A DNA stretch of 64,000 nucleotides from Photobacterium sp. GJ3 (GTDB lineage: Bacteria > Pseudomonadota > Gammaproteobacteria > Enterobacterales > Vibrionaceae), in assembly GCF_018199995.1 (NCBI RefSeq), contig NZ_CP073579.1, forward strand, positions 620,001 through 684,000. The letters run 5' to 3'. Shown one piece after another: positions 18,181 to 26,964 of this stretch (within the stretch, counting starts at the first letter, position 1; every line of letters begins with the position of its first letter). A model generated the notes under the pieces. It saw nothing but the letters and a program-made list of their open reading frames with translations. It was not told where the DNA came from and ran no database searches. The translations under genes were made by a program, and so were the position numbers.

Positions 18181-18338
18181 CCGCTGGCGACTCGTCTCAG
18201 TGCTAAGAAATTCCAGACATTGAATCAGAGCTGCCCAAACATTTCACTCATACTCATATAGTCGTACGGGAAGCTGAGTCAGGCCTAGTTTCGCCTCTGG
18301 CTGGGTGACCCGTGTTTTACAGCTGGAAGTGAGTGAAA

Positions 18339-18797
18339 ATGAAGTTATCACTGATTGTCTTTATTGCCTGTTTTGCAGGCGCTGCCTGCTCTTCTCAGAG
18401 TCCTGGGTTGTATGCACAGCAAGAGCGATATGTGCAGCAAAGTTGTTATGATCACACGATTGCTGATAACTACGCCGATAGTTTTGATGTGTTTTTGTCG
18501 GAGCGGAAGCAAGAGTTGAGCGTCCTGAAACCCGAATTGACCTCAGAGAACTACCAGCAGTTACATACGGCTTTAAACCATTTCGCAGACTACTGGCAAA
18601 CCCTGAATCAAGAGCGGGACATCGCTTGTGAACGCCAGGCAGCTTGTGAGTTCATGCAATTAAAGTCGCCTGAGATTAAAAGTGCAGATGCACACCTGTG
18701 TGATGGTTCAGAATTTATGTACAGTGTGAGCCGGGCGAAAATCATTTCCTTTTTCAGCGATATTGAAAGGTTGCAATTACAGCGGACTGACTTTTAA
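18339..18797 (+). CDS. Putative lipoprotein, unknown function
   Basis: I do not recognise this protein. It has a lysine start, a hydrophobic segment and a lipobox-like AGAAC followed by serines (about residues 15-20), suggesting export and lipid attachment; a second cysteine upstream makes the exact site uncertain. The mature part (about 130 residues) is helical, polar and has paired cysteines (SCYDHT, IACERQAACEF, AHLCDG), perhaps disulfides. ATG 18339 is preferred; an in-frame GTG lies six bases upstream. It sits alone between the MOSC gene and the thioredoxin-like gene, with no terminator obvious. Confidence 0.6.
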   Translation: MKLSLIVFIACFAGAACSSQSPGLYAQQERYVQQSCYDHTIADNYADSFDVFLSERKQELSVLKPELTSENYQQLHTALNHFADYWQTLNQERDIACERQAACEFMQLKSPEIKSADAHLCDGSEFMYSVSRAKIISFFSDIERLQLQRTDF

Positions 18798-18943
18798 TGT
18801 GACGCTGTCACAACTCTGAGTAGGTTCACGGGTCGGCAGAGGGGCTTTACCTGTGTTTCCATAAGTTGTGGTATCATGGTCAAAAAATATTTTCCGGGAA
18901 GCCTTCCTGCAGTCCGGAAAGCTGGTTTAGAATTAGGAAAAAC

Positions 18944-19372
18944 ATGCCGAGTTTTACTGTAAGCTGCCCGCACTGCCAAGAGGCAGTGACCTTGCAGCCC
19001 GCTTCTTTGTCAAATACTGTGTCTTGCCCGCATTGTTCCAAAGCAGTTTTAGATGGCAGACCCGTAGAAGGTGACAGTCACAACTTTGCAGCACTGATTC
19101 AAGGCCCCAAACCTGTTGTTGCAATTTTTTGGGGGAACAACTGTGCGCCCTGTCAGGCATTTAAACCTGTGGTTGATCAAGTCGCCCAACAAAAGAAGCA
19201 ATATCGGTTTGTCAGAGTGAATGTGAAACAGCATCCGGCTCTGGCAAAGCGGTATCAGGTGAGAGGGGTGCCAACCGTTCTGATTTTCCGGAAAGGGCGG
19301 CAACAAGCGGCTTTGAATACAGCTTTACGTAAACCTGCATTTTTGAAGTGGCTGGCAGAAGTGCTTGAATAA
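18944..19372 (+). CDS. Thioredoxin-2-like protein (TrxC type) with atypical active site
   Basis: 142-residue protein with the TrxC layout: an N-terminal zinc-ribbon-like segment with two CPHC motifs (VSCPHCQEAV and VSCPHCSKAV), then a thioredoxin fold. The redox motif is NNCAPC within FWGNNCAPCQAFKP rather than the WCGPC of ordinary thioredoxins, and the cis-proline loop is RGVPTVLIF. The fold is clear; the changed CxxC dipeptide suggests different redox potential or partners. Start ATG 18944 with AGGA 6 bases before it; upstream in-frame sequence is unlike the family. It precedes a CDF transporter but has its own ribosome site and is 110 bases away. Confidence 0.82.
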   Translation: MPSFTVSCPHCQEAVTLQPASLSNTVSCPHCSKAVLDGRPVEGDSHNFAALIQGPKPVVAIFWGNNCAPCQAFKPVVDQVAQQKKQYRFVRVNVKQHPALAKRYQVRGVPTVLIFRKGRQQAALNTALRKPAFLKWLAEVLE

Positions 19373-19482
19373 GCGCAGAAGCGCAGCGGCTGAACAGATT
19401 CATCAAACCGTCATGCTGACATGATTGACTCATGATTCGCAGACATCACTATCAACACAATGAAGAAAATGAGGAGGAATTT

Positions 19483-20397
19483 ATGGCGACTTGCCGTAAA
19501 GTTAGTAAGGAACGTCTGGCACTGAAAATGTCTCTTGCCGGTACAGTTGTCCTTGCCACCCTGGGTATTGGTTACGGACTGTATGTTGGATCGAGCGCGA
19601 TCCTGCTCGACGGTATGTTCTCATTCCTGAGTATGGGTATGACAGGCTTAAGTCTGTATACCGCCTACCTGGTCTCAAGACCGGATGATAACCAATTCCA
19701 ATTTGGTTATGCCCACATCGAACCTTTGATCAATGTCGTCAATGGCTTGCTCATCTTGGTAACCTGTTTGTTTGCACTGGCGAGTGGTGTGCAAACCATT
19801 GTCAACGGTGGCCATGAAGTTGTGCTGGAACATGCGATGGTTTATGCAGTTTTGTCGACTGTTTGCTGTTTTGGTATCTATTTCACGGAAACCCACATTG
19901 CCCGGAAGGAAGACTCCGAACTTGTTCGGGTTGACTCTCAGGAATGGTTGGTCGATGGCATCTTGAGTGCTGCAATTTTAGTTGGCTTTATGCTGGTGAT
20001 GGTGTTCGACGCATTCGGTTATTCACACTGGAATGCTTATGTCGACCCGATTCTGGTTTCAGCGATGGCCATTGCAGCGTCGGTCTTACCGATTAAGGTA
20101 CTCCGTCGTAATTTGCGAGAGGTGCTGCTGGTTGCACCGCAGGATAAAGTTCAGTCACGCGTAGACAGCGTGATCGAAGAACTATCCAAGCAATACCGTT
20201 TTGATGATTACACGCATCATTTTGCAAAGACGGGGCGTCAGTATGACCTGGAAGTTAATATTCTGGTGAAAGATGACCGGTACTGGACAACGAAACGCCA
20301 GGATAAAATCCGTCAGCTTTTATGGGATAGACTCCAGGGAGAGCTGGGGGATACCTGGTTGTCAGTGACATTCACTGGTCAAAAACGCTGGTTGTAA
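19483..20397 (+). CDS. Cation-efflux (CDF) family transporter
   Basis: Inner-membrane divalent-cation/proton antiporter of the cation diffusion facilitator family. 304 residues from ATG 19483, which has a strong GAGGAGGAA site (19471-19479). About six membrane segments in the first 210 residues; the metal-site positions are LLDGMFSFLS in segment 2 and the segment-5 region VDSQEWLVDGILSA, where the family usually has HxxxD and here the first position is glutamate. A cytoplasmic C-terminal domain follows (VAPQDKVQSRVDSVIEEL). The metal cannot be assigned. A good terminator follows. Confidence 0.83.
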   Translation: MATCRKVSKERLALKMSLAGTVVLATLGIGYGLYVGSSAILLDGMFSFLSMGMTGLSLYTAYLVSRPDDNQFQFGYAHIEPLINVVNGLLILVTCLFALASGVQTIVNGGHEVVLEHAMVYAVLSTVCCFGIYFTETHIARKEDSELVRVDSQEWLVDGILSAAILVGFMLVMVFDAFGYSHWNAYVDPILVSAMAIAASVLPIKVLRRNLREVLLVAPQDKVQSRVDSVIEELSKQYRFDDYTHHFAKTGRQYDLEVNILVKDDRYWTTKRQDKIRQLLWDRLQGELGDTWLSVTFTGQKRWL

Positions 20398-20424
20398 TCC
20401 AGATCCGGCTTAGTTCCTAGAAGA

Positions 20425-20453
20425 AAATACGGCCATTCCGGCCGTATTTTTTA
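20425..20453 (+). terminator. Intrinsic terminator after CDF gene
   Basis: Perfect 10-bp stem AAATACGGCC/GGCCGTATTT with 5-base loop and T-run. Confidence 0.9.
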
Positions 20454-20764
20454 TTAGTTTTTTTTATGTTGCTTTCAAAGAATCATAAGGCAAATAGTGC
20501 TGGTACTTTGTTGAAAAAAAGAGCAAAATACGCAGGTCTAAAGTAAGCCAACGGTTAATCATTGGTAGAAGTCGAGTTAAAAACCTGATTCCTGCATTTT
20601 ACTGAGTAACTTTCTGATACTGAGCACCTTTTCGCAGTATGTTTTTAACTGAACTTCACCCGACCGGGGGTTGGACAGCACTGTTTGCTGTCGATTTTAG
20701 CTGTAACTGACGCTGAATGAACCGGCCAGTTGGCCTGAATGATAATCCGGATTGGGGAAAAGTG
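20454..20764. other. Gene-poor stretch before the small ORF
   Basis: No credible coding region. It contains a perfect 7-bp hairpin GACAGCA/TGCTGTC (20674-20680 and 20686-20692) followed by a weak T-rich tail, and a small GGCC-AGTT-GGCC hairpin (20722-20733). These could be leader or small-RNA structure, but nothing identifies a known family. Confidence 0.3.
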
Positions 20765-20872
20765 ATGTTTGAGACACTATTGGTCATGGCATTTATTGTC
20801 GGCGGGCTTGTGACTGTTTTGAAGGAAAAGAAAACCTGCAAAAATATCAACTACTCAAGTAAATCACTGTAA
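20765..20872 (+). CDS. Possible 35-residue single-span membrane protein
   Basis: ATG 20765 opens a short frame with GGGG (20754-20757) at fair spacing. It encodes a short N terminus (MFETLL), one hydrophobic span (VMAFIVGGLVTVL), then a basic polar tail (KEKKTCKNINYSSKSL). A terminator hairpin with T-run lies 66 bases after its stop, giving it the shape of a short independent transcript. No family is recognised; a chance ORF is possible at this length. Confidence 0.4.
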   Translation: MFETLLVMAFIVGGLVTVLKEKKTCKNINYSSKSL

Positions 20873-20938
20873 GCTGAATAAACCCCATTCGGGAGTTGGC
20901 GAACAGCCCAAGATTGATTGTGTGAGATTTCACGAGAA

Positions 20939-20963
20939 AAGGTACCTGAGGGTGCCTTTTTTG
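20939..20963 (+). terminator. Terminator after the small ORF
   Basis: AAGGTACC pairs with GGTGCCTT (one mismatch), tetraloop TGAG, then a T-run. Confidence 0.75.
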
Positions 20964-20988
20964 TTGCATGGTTTTCGGAAATATCATC

Positions 20989-21149
20989 ATACCAATCGCA
21001 GTCAATCACTGGTCATCCTCGCTTGTTCAAATGCTTGATCACTGCGTTAGATTTTTTGATTATACAATCACGAATTATCTAAAAACCGGTCTGGTTCTCA
21101 AACATTTTTCCTGCGCTATTTCTAATCACTTGCTTACTTTGATTGGTAT
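20989..21149. repeat. MITE-like element with terminal inverted repeats
   Basis: 161 bases bounded by ATACCAATC (20989-20997) and its exact complement GATTGGTAT (21141-21149); weaker similarity continues inward (CGCAGTCAATCA against AAAGTAAGCAAG). The middle contains a further imperfect dyad, TTAGAT to ATCTAA (21048-21082). It has no transposase. An 81-residue frame can be read across it, but it simply spans the element and flank and has no family. Resemblance to short repeats of Vibrionaceae genomes is from memory and uncertain. Confidence 0.5.
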
Positions 21150-21279
21150 CAGGTATTGTGGACATCTTCCGAGTGCAACACCTTTCTTATTCGAGACTTT
21201 AGCGCTTCAATAGCTCATCCTGCTAAGCGTTCCGTTCTGATCGACTGAACTATAGTGTTAGAGATGTAATCGTAAGACA

Positions 21280-21300
21280 TTTATATCGAACAAATATAAA
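21280..21300. promoter_or_regulatory. Dyad upstream of the TetR-family gene
   Basis: TTTATAT (21280-21286) and ATATAAA (21294-21300) are exact complements with a 7-base spacer, about 105 bases before the regulator start. A TetR operator near its own gene is plausible, but the repeat is A+T only. Confidence 0.3.
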
Positions 21301-21404
21301 TCTTAATGATAAATGGCTTGTGTTGTTTATGTAACGAGACGTTTTCGATATTATTGTCATGAATGCAAACATTTACTTTCTATACACATAAAGGATAAGT
21401 CGAG

Positions 21405-22081
21405 ATGGCAGCTAGTTCTCGAAAAACAACAAAGGGAGAACTGACCCGACAAAAAATCATCGACGCGACACTCGCGTTGATTGCGAGCACTGGATTGAAT
21501 AGTTTGTCACACCGCAGCATTGCGAATGCTGCCCAGGTGCGGTTATCACTGACCAGTTACTATTTTGAAAGCATGGATCACTTGATTCTGTGTGCTTTTG
21601 AAGAATTTGCTCGTCGTGAATTGAAGCAGATTCAATGGATTCGGGAACAGGTCGATGACATTCTTCAGCCTATCGTGACTCTTGGGGAAGGCAGCGATAG
21701 AGGGCCTGCGTTCAGCAACTGACTGATTTACTGACGCAATATATTCTGACTGAGTTAACAGATGAAAGCCGGCGGAAGCAACTGATTATCCGCTGTCACT
21801 TTTTGTTTTCGCTTGGTCAGTCAGAAGCCTTGATTCAGCGGATTAGTGACTATAAAGCAGAGGTGTTAAGCCTGATCAAAGCCACTGCGGAAATGATTGG
21901 CAGCCCTTCGCCTGAAGTGGATGCGAATTTAGTCGTTTTCACGTTCAGAGAATTTGAATTTTCGTTGGTAAGCGGGGATAAAAACTTCAATCAGGAGATT
22001 GTTTCTCAAACACTCAACCGTTTATTGTCGACGTTGATTGTAACCAATTCCGGTGAAAGCATTGAACACACTGATGTTTGA
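21405..22081 (+). pseudogene. TetR-family transcriptional regulator, frameshifted
   Basis: The first frame gives a normal TetR DNA-binding domain: TRQKIIDATLALIASTG, the helix-turn-helix LSHRSIANAAQVRLSLTSYYF, then helix 4. It stops at 21720-21722. From about 21701 another frame carries on as ACVQQLTDLLTQYILTELTD through ISDYKAEVLSLIKATAEM to 22081, giving about 225 residues, the usual TetR size. The join lies at GAGGGCC near 21699-21706; one extra G restores the frame. So the gene either recently broke or carries a base-call loss. ATG 21405 follows AAGGA (21391-21395). Ligand and targets unknown. Confidence 0.8.
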
Positions 22082-22102
22082 TGCTTAAGTCGATGCTCAG
22101 AT

Positions 22103-22129
22103 CAATTGCCCGGTGATGCCGGGCAATTG
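22103..22129. terminator. Hairpin between converging tetR and nagZ
   Basis: Perfect 11-bp stem CAATTGCCCGG/CCGGGCAATTG, 5-base loop. Only a weak T-rich tail (CTTCTCT), so termination is probable but not strong. Confidence 0.6.
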
Positions 22130-22149
22130 CTTCTCTGGGAAACCTGAAA

Positions 22150-23157
22150 TCAGGCCTGTGATTTTTCTTGCCATTCATCGCGTAACTGGCGAATCGCTGC
22201 CGAACACGCTTTCCAGGCTGAAGTCTGCGTGAGGGACTGATCCGGTGATGCGGGTGACTTGAGCAGTGCATTTAAGACAGGCACCTGCGTTTGTGGCAAC
22301 GCCTCCAGCGCTTCAATAGCACCAGCACGGTTGTTACACAGCATGACCATATCGCAACCAGCCTGAAGTGAGGCTTTTGCTCGCTCACCGTAACTGCCCA
22401 GTACATCTGCACCTTTCATGTTCAGGTCATCAGAAAACACAACGCCTTTGAAGTTTAACTGCTCGCGAAGCACGTTTTTTAACCAGTATTCGGAACCACT
22501 GGCTGGCTGGTTATCAAATTCAGGATAGATGACATGGGCAGGCATCATGGCATCCAGCAAATTTTGTTCAATCAGGGATTGGAACACGGTCATATCATGC
22601 GACATGACTGTCTGGCGATCATCGACCGGCGTTTCATGATGCGAATCGGCAATGACACCCCCATGGCCCGGAAAATGCTTGCCCGTGGCTGCCATGCCCG
22701 CAGATTTCATGCCCTGGATAAACTCGCCCGCATACTGAGCGATGATCTGTGGCTGGTCAGAAAAAGCGCGGTCGCCAATGGCTTTACAGTCAAAACCAAT
22801 GTCGAGGACCGGCGCCAGACTCAGATCGATATCCATCGACAGCAATTCTGCGGCCATCAGCCATCCACCATCTTTGGCAAGCTGCAATCCGTTGTGGGTT
22901 TGTGCGAATGCTTTCGCTGGTGGGAGCAAGGTAAATCCGTCGCGGAAACGCTGTACACGACCGCCTTCCTGATCAACTGCAATCAAAATGGGACGTTTTG
23001 CTGCCTGACGAATGGATTGGGTCAGGGCGAAGAGTTGCTCTTTGTCGTGATAGTTGCGGGCGAAGAAAATGATTCCGCCGACTGTCGGGTGTTGCAGAAT
23101 TTCGCGTTCTTCTGCATCAAGCTCGTAGCCTGATACATCAAGCATTAATGGGCCCAT
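22150..23157 (-). CDS. nagZ: Beta-N-acetylhexosaminidase NagZ (GH3)
   Basis: Cytoplasmic glycosidase of family GH3 that removes N-acetylglucosamine from anhydromuropeptides in peptidoglycan recycling, and so influences AmpC induction where present. 335 residues from the ATG at 23157, with GGAG 7 bases upstream; the longer reading lacks a site. Diagnostic motifs: [31 protein letters not shown], the KHFPGHG signature followed by DSHHETP that supplies the catalytic histidine/aspartate loop, and [10 protein letters not shown] with the nucleophilic aspartate. Single gene converging on the broken tetR. Confidence 0.95.
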   Translation of the reverse strand: MGPLMLDVSGYELDAEEREILQHPTVGGIIFFARNYHDKEQLFALTQSIRQAAKRPILIAVDQEGGRVQRFRDGFTLLPPAKAFAQTHNGLQLAKDGGWLMAAELLSMDIDLSLAPVLDIGFDCKAIGDRAFSDQPQIIAQYAGEFIQGMKSAGMAATGKHFPGHGGVIADSHHETPVDDRQTVMSHDMTVFQSLIEQNLLDAMMPAHVIYPEFDNQPASGSEYWLKNVLREQLNFKGVVFSDDLNMKGADVLGSYGERAKASLQAGCDMVMLCNNRAGAIEALEALPQTQVPVLNALLKSPASPDQSLTQTSAWKACSAAIRQLRDEWQEKSQA

Positions 23158-23420
23158 TTGGCACTCCAATACAACCGCTGGATTAGTCCGTTGATGAAGC
23201 TGATAAATTATCACAACAAGTCAGCAGTCAAAACCGTGTTGGGCAAGACTTCGCAGGAAGATGACAATATTTGAAGTGATCTTGTTCACTCATGAAAACA
23301 CTATGTTTCATTTATTGCATTAGAAGTGTGATCAGTGTCGGTGAAATGTTCAGAGACAATCTTTACACTGCTTTTTTGCGGGTGTAGCGCACCCGAGCTG
23401 AAAAACACTGAGGACGCATC

Positions 23421-23927
23421 ATGTCAGTATTGATTGCTATTGCCATTACCACCGGTATTCTTTCAGGGCTTTGGGGGTGGATCGCTGTCTCACTGGGTCT
23501 GTTGAGTTGGGCTGGGTTTCTGGGATGTACGACCTACTTTGCTTCGCCGCAAGACGGCCTGAAAGGGGTCGGACTCAGCCTTGCAACAAATTTAAGCGGC
23601 GTGGCCTGGGCGATGATGATCATCCATGGTTCTGAATGGATCGGGATTGAAGTGTTCGGCTATGTGATTACAGCGCTGGTTTCTTTTTTGATGTGTGTGC
23701 AGGCGAAGCGTCAGTGGCTGAGCTTTATTCCGGGAACTTTTATTGGCTGTTGCGCCACTTTCGCAGCAAATGGTCACTGGCAACTTGTGATTCCATCATT
23801 GATTTTGGGCGTTTGTTTTGGCTATGCCATGAAAACTTCAGGACTTTGGCTGCAAGCAAAATTCCAGAAAACAACAGCATCTGTCGTACACTCAGCCGCT
23901 GCTGTTTCCGGCAAATCCACTTCATAA
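23421..23927 (+). CDS. DUF1097 family membrane protein
   Basis: 168 residues, with five to six hydrophobic segments covering most of the length (ILSGLWGWIAVSLGLLSWAG, LATNLSGVAWAMMII, YVITALVSFLMCV, SFIPGTFIGCCATFA, LVIPSLILGVCFGYAM). The pattern, including GCTTYFASP and FIPGTFIGC, matches DUF1097 proteins such as E. coli YcdZ. Inner-membrane protein of unknown function. ATG 23421 with GAGG about 8 bases upstream. Stands alone. Confidence 0.75.
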   Translation: MSVLIAIAITTGILSGLWGWIAVSLGLLSWAGFLGCTTYFASPQDGLKGVGLSLATNLSGVAWAMMIIHGSEWIGIEVFGYVITALVSFLMCVQAKRQWLSFIPGTFIGCCATFAANGHWQLVIPSLILGVCFGYAMKTSGLWLQAKFQKTTASVVHSAAAVSGKSTS

Positions 23928-23963
23928 AAGGTTCTGAATCAAAGCATTCGGGTATACGTCGCT

Positions 23964-24902
23964 TTAGAAAGCTGGAACCAGCTCGCCTTCATGTTGCCTG
24001 CAAAGCTGAATCAGCGACTCAGGGACCATCCCTTTTTCAATCAGCACACACACTCGGACAGACTGGTCTAACAGCTGTCCGGCCTTTTCTGCTAACAGTT
24101 CAGTGGTGACATGGGCTCTGTCGGCATCCCGTCTGCAAAGATCAATGAATACTGCCTGACTGTGTTCGTTTGTATACAGCACCATTTCTGCCTGTTGCAT
24201 CAAGCGCAACGCTTTTAAGGGCAGCATCTCCACATCATCGCCGGTTTCAATCACGCAGATACTGCCGAAATGTTGCACTTTCTGATCGAGTAGCTGCGTA
24301 AAAGCAGCTTCAAGCGTGGCTTCTGACTGGGCATTTTCGACCTGAGGCAAGCGGAAGAATTGTTCCCAGAAATGTCGTCGTTCATCAACCGTTTGATAAT
24401 AGGATTTCAGTCGCTCTCTTTGTTTTCCGGCGTAGTCTGCCAGCAGGGAGAGGTTCTGGGCGAGTTGTGTTTCGAGTTTTTCCCGAAGGTAGCGCACTAA
24501 TACCGGAGACGCGCCACCACTGGAAATCGCAACCTGGATTGGAGAGCGATCAATGATTGAAGGCGTGATAAAGTCGCAGTGTGCCGGATCATCGACGGCA
24601 TTCACCCATAGCTTTTTTTGCTGTGCATCGTGAAATATTCGTGTGTTCAGTTCACGGTCATCGGTTGTCGTCCAGACTTGGTAAAATCCGTTCAGAATCG
24701 ATGGCTGATAGGACTCAGCACGCCAGTTGATTTGTTCCTGGCTCGCCAGTTTTTGCAATGCAGGGTGAATGCGTGGCGAAACCAGGGTGACTTCTGCGCC
24801 GGCGCGCAACAGTAAGTCCACTTTACGGCAGGCAACATCGCCGCCGCCGATCACCAGAACGGGTTTATGTGCCAATCGGGTAAAAACAGGAAAGTAATCC
24901 AT
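23964..24902 (-). CDS. Precorrin-2 dehydrogenase / sirohydrochlorin ferrochelatase-like siroheme enzyme
   Basis: 312 residues. The N-terminal Rossmann domain (LVIGGGDVACRKVDLLLRAGA) and the following segment (TTTDDRELNTRIFHDAQ, VNAVDDPAHCDFITPSIIDRSPIQVAISSGGASPVLVRYLREKLE) are those of the SirC/CysG N-terminal module, which makes siroheme from precorrin-2. The C-terminal 110 residues resemble a worn-down methyltransferase start: ETGDDVEMLPLKALRLMQQAEMVLY followed by a RRDADR-like stretch, but far too short for a SUMT domain and lacking its GPGDP motif. The precorrin-2-forming methylase must therefore be elsewhere. Next to the sulfurtransferase gene, divergent from it. Confidence 0.8.
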   Translation of the reverse strand: MDYFPVFTRLAHKPVLVIGGGDVACRKVDLLLRAGAEVTLVSPRIHPALQKLASQEQINWRAESYQPSILNGFYQVWTTTDDRELNTRIFHDAQQKKLWVNAVDDPAHCDFITPSIIDRSPIQVAISSGGASPVLVRYLREKLETQLAQNLSLLADYAGKQRERLKSYYQTVDERRHFWEQFFRLPQVENAQSEATLEAAFTQLLDQKVQHFGSICVIETGDDVEMLPLKALRLMQQAEMVLYTNEHSQAVFIDLCRRDADRAHVTTELLAEKAGQLLDQSVRVCVLIEKGMVPESLIQLCRQHEGELVPAF

Positions 24903-25088
24903 GAATGCATCCTTGCAGTGAATAGCCTGTCGACATTACCCTGATGGTTCTGGCGATTCAAGCCTCAGTATGTGTCTGACTGTTATCGTAAAAAAAGTGT
25001 GCGGTCTTTCGCGAATCTTTGCTATTCCTACAGCAAGTGGATCGTGAATCGGCTCGCAGAAAATTGCAATTGGTGAAGTGAGGGAATT

Positions 25089-25940
25089 ATGACAAATGAC
25101 AAGGCTCTGTCATCAGTCGTCACCGTCAAGTGGCTGCTGGAAAATTTGAATACGGAACATGTAGTGACGGTTGATGCCAGCTGGTTTATGCCGGGCAGCG
25201 GACGTGACCCCAAAGCCGAGTGGCAGGAACAACGCATTCCGGGTGCAGTGTTCTTCGATTTTGATCAGGAGATCTGTGACAAGCAGTCTCATTTACCCCA
25301 TATGCTGCCGGATGAGGCACAGTTTTCCCGTCAGGTTTCAGCGCTGGGGATCAGTAATCATCATCATGTTGTCGTTTATGACTCTCAGGGATTGTTTTCA
25401 GCGCCGCGAGTGTGGTGGATGTTTAAGGCCATGGGGCATGATGCTGTGGCGGTACTCGATGGCGGGTTACCTGCCTGGATTCAGAGCGAAGGTCCGCTGG
25501 ATACAGGCCAGCCAAAATCCAGAGATTCCGGTCAGTACCAGGCAACATTTCAATCGGAGTGGGTGACGGATGCATCATCACTGATGGGGCATTTGGAAGA
25601 TCCACAAATCGTCGTTTTAGATGCGCGCCCGGCTGCTCGTTTTTACGGCCAGCAACCCGAGCCGCGAGAAGGGATTCGCAGTGGTCATATGCCGAATGCG
25701 AAAAGTTTACCCTTTGGCCAGTTGGTGAAAAATAATCAGTTGTTGTCGCCACAATTGCTGAAACAGCGCTTTGATGCGATTTCAGATGAAGAACAGCAGT
25801 TAATCTTTAGTTGTGGTTCTGGCGTGACGGCCTGTATTTTGGCATTGGCGGCAGATGTTGCCGGACGGAAAAAGCTGACAGTTTATGATGGCTCCTGGAC
25901 GGAGTGGGGTGCGGGGATGAAATATCCTGTGGTGTCGTGA
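25089..25940 (+). CDS. sseA: 3-mercaptopyruvate / thiosulfate sulfurtransferase SseA
   Basis: Two rhodanese domains. The N-terminal domain is inactive (it has YDSQGLFSAPRVWWMF, with no cysteine loop); the C-terminal one carries the active-site loop CGSGVTAC (about residues 239-246), the CG[ST]GVT form of 3-mercaptopyruvate sulfurtransferases. Interdomain signature REGIRSGHMPNAKSLPF is present. 283 residues from ATG 25089. Transfers sulfane sulfur from mercaptopyruvate to thiol or cyanide acceptors. A strong hairpin (25978-26004) without T-run follows. Confidence 0.9.
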   Translation: MTNDKALSSVVTVKWLLENLNTEHVVTVDASWFMPGSGRDPKAEWQEQRIPGAVFFDFDQEICDKQSHLPHMLPDEAQFSRQVSALGISNHHHVVVYDSQGLFSAPRVWWMFKAMGHDAVAVLDGGLPAWIQSEGPLDTGQPKSRDSGQYQATFQSEWVTDASSLMGHLEDPQIVVLDARPAARFYGQQPEPREGIRSGHMPNAKSLPFGQLVKNNQLLSPQLLKQRFDAISDEEQQLIFSCGSGVTACILALAADVAGRKKLTVYDGSWTEWGAGMKYPVVS

Positions 25941-25977
25941 GTTGCTCAGTGATTCGGGATAGAGAAGCGCCGGATGT

Positions 25978-26004
25978 CTTGCCTGAGTGTATCTCAGGCA
26001 AGAT
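25978..26004. repeat. Perfect 11-bp hairpin between converging genes
   Basis: TCTTGCCTGAG and CTCAGGCAAGA with a 5-base loop. It sits between sseA and the PstS-like gene; neither side has a T-run, so it may protect 3' ends rather than terminate. Confidence 0.5.
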
Positions 26005-26037
26005 GATTGAACCCGTGTATGAGATGCCGGATAACGG

Positions 26038-26859
26038 TTATTGATGAACCACAGGAATATAACCGCGCTGATGGATTATAGTCTGTCCCTGCTGTGAGAT
26101 GACAAAATTCAGAAAATCACGACCTTCATCTGTCAGTTTCTTGGTTTTGTACAGCATCATGAAAGGGCGGGAGATCAGATATTCGCCAGATTCCAGATTT
26201 TCCAGTGTTGGCGGCACACCTTCAAACGCTAACGCTTTGACTGATTCATCCAGCGAACCCAGCGACAGATATCCCAATGCATGTTGGTTTCGGGCAACCA
26301 GGCTTTTTACCATCCCATTGGTATTGACGACCAGCACCTTCGCATTGATGTCGGAAACTGTTTTATCACCAATGGTGCGGGTTAAACCCATAAATTCTTC
26401 AAAAGAGAATCTGGAGCCTGATGCATTTTCACGGCTGACCACGGCAATGGGTAAATCAGCGCCACCGACTTCTTTCCAGTTGCTGATCTTGCCCTGATAA
26501 ATCGCGATGATTTGATCTCTGGTGAGTGAGTGGACCGGATTGTTTTTGTTCACAACCAGTGCAATCCCATCGTGCGCAATAATCGTGGTTGAAATGTCTG
26601 AGCCGATTTCATCTTCTTTGAGAAACCGGGAACTCATGCCCAGTTCAGAAGCATTTTGTTTTACCGCTAAAATCCCGGCGGATGAGCCGGTGCCCTGAAC
26701 GGCAACCAGAGTGCTGGGATGGTTTTGCTGATAAGTCTCAGCCATGACTTCCAGAACATGGCTGACTGAGGTTGAACCTGAGACAGTGACCGTTTTGGCA
26801 TGCGCTTGAATGGGAATAAGTGTGATGATGGCCATTAAGGTGGCCAGACGGTACAGCAT
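26038..26859 (-). CDS. Phosphate ABC transporter substrate-binding protein (PstS-like)
   Basis: Periplasmic binding protein of the PstS/PBP-like-2 type. Signal peptide MLYRLATLMAIITLIPIQAHA, then the family opening VTVSGSTSVSHVLEVMAETY, GTGSSAGILAVKQNASELGMSSR, the hinge block IIAHDGIALVVNKNNPVHSLTRDQI and RENASGSRFSFEEFM, all phosphate-contact regions. 273 residues from ATG 26859, chosen because GGAG lies 8 bases upstream; ATG 26865 is too close to it. No pst permease genes are adjacent, so it may partner a remote transporter or act in sensing. A diguanylate cyclase gene lies upstream on the same strand. Confidence 0.85.
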   Translation of the reverse strand: MLYRLATLMAIITLIPIQAHAKTVTVSGSTSVSHVLEVMAETYQQNHPSTLVAVQGTGSSAGILAVKQNASELGMSSRFLKEDEIGSDISTTIIAHDGIALVVNKNNPVHSLTRDQIIAIYQGKISNWKEVGGADLPIAVVSRENASGSRFSFEEFMGLTRTIGDKTVSDINAKVLVVNTNGMVKSLVARNQHALGYLSLGSLDESVKALAFEGVPPTLENLESGEYLISRPFMMLYKTKKLTDEGRDFLNFVISQQGQTIIHQRGYIPVVHQ

Positions 26860-26964
26860 GAACATCGCTCCATCAAAAGTGAGAAGTAAAGCGACATGAT
26901 ATGACGAAGTTATGACATTCATGTGAACGGTTTTTGTGCGACGACCGGATCGGCTCTGTTGACT

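Noticed and set aside
20968-21213. 81-residue plus-strand frame in the gene-poor gap
   Set aside because: It runs through the MITE-like element and its flanks, has no ribosome site and no family.
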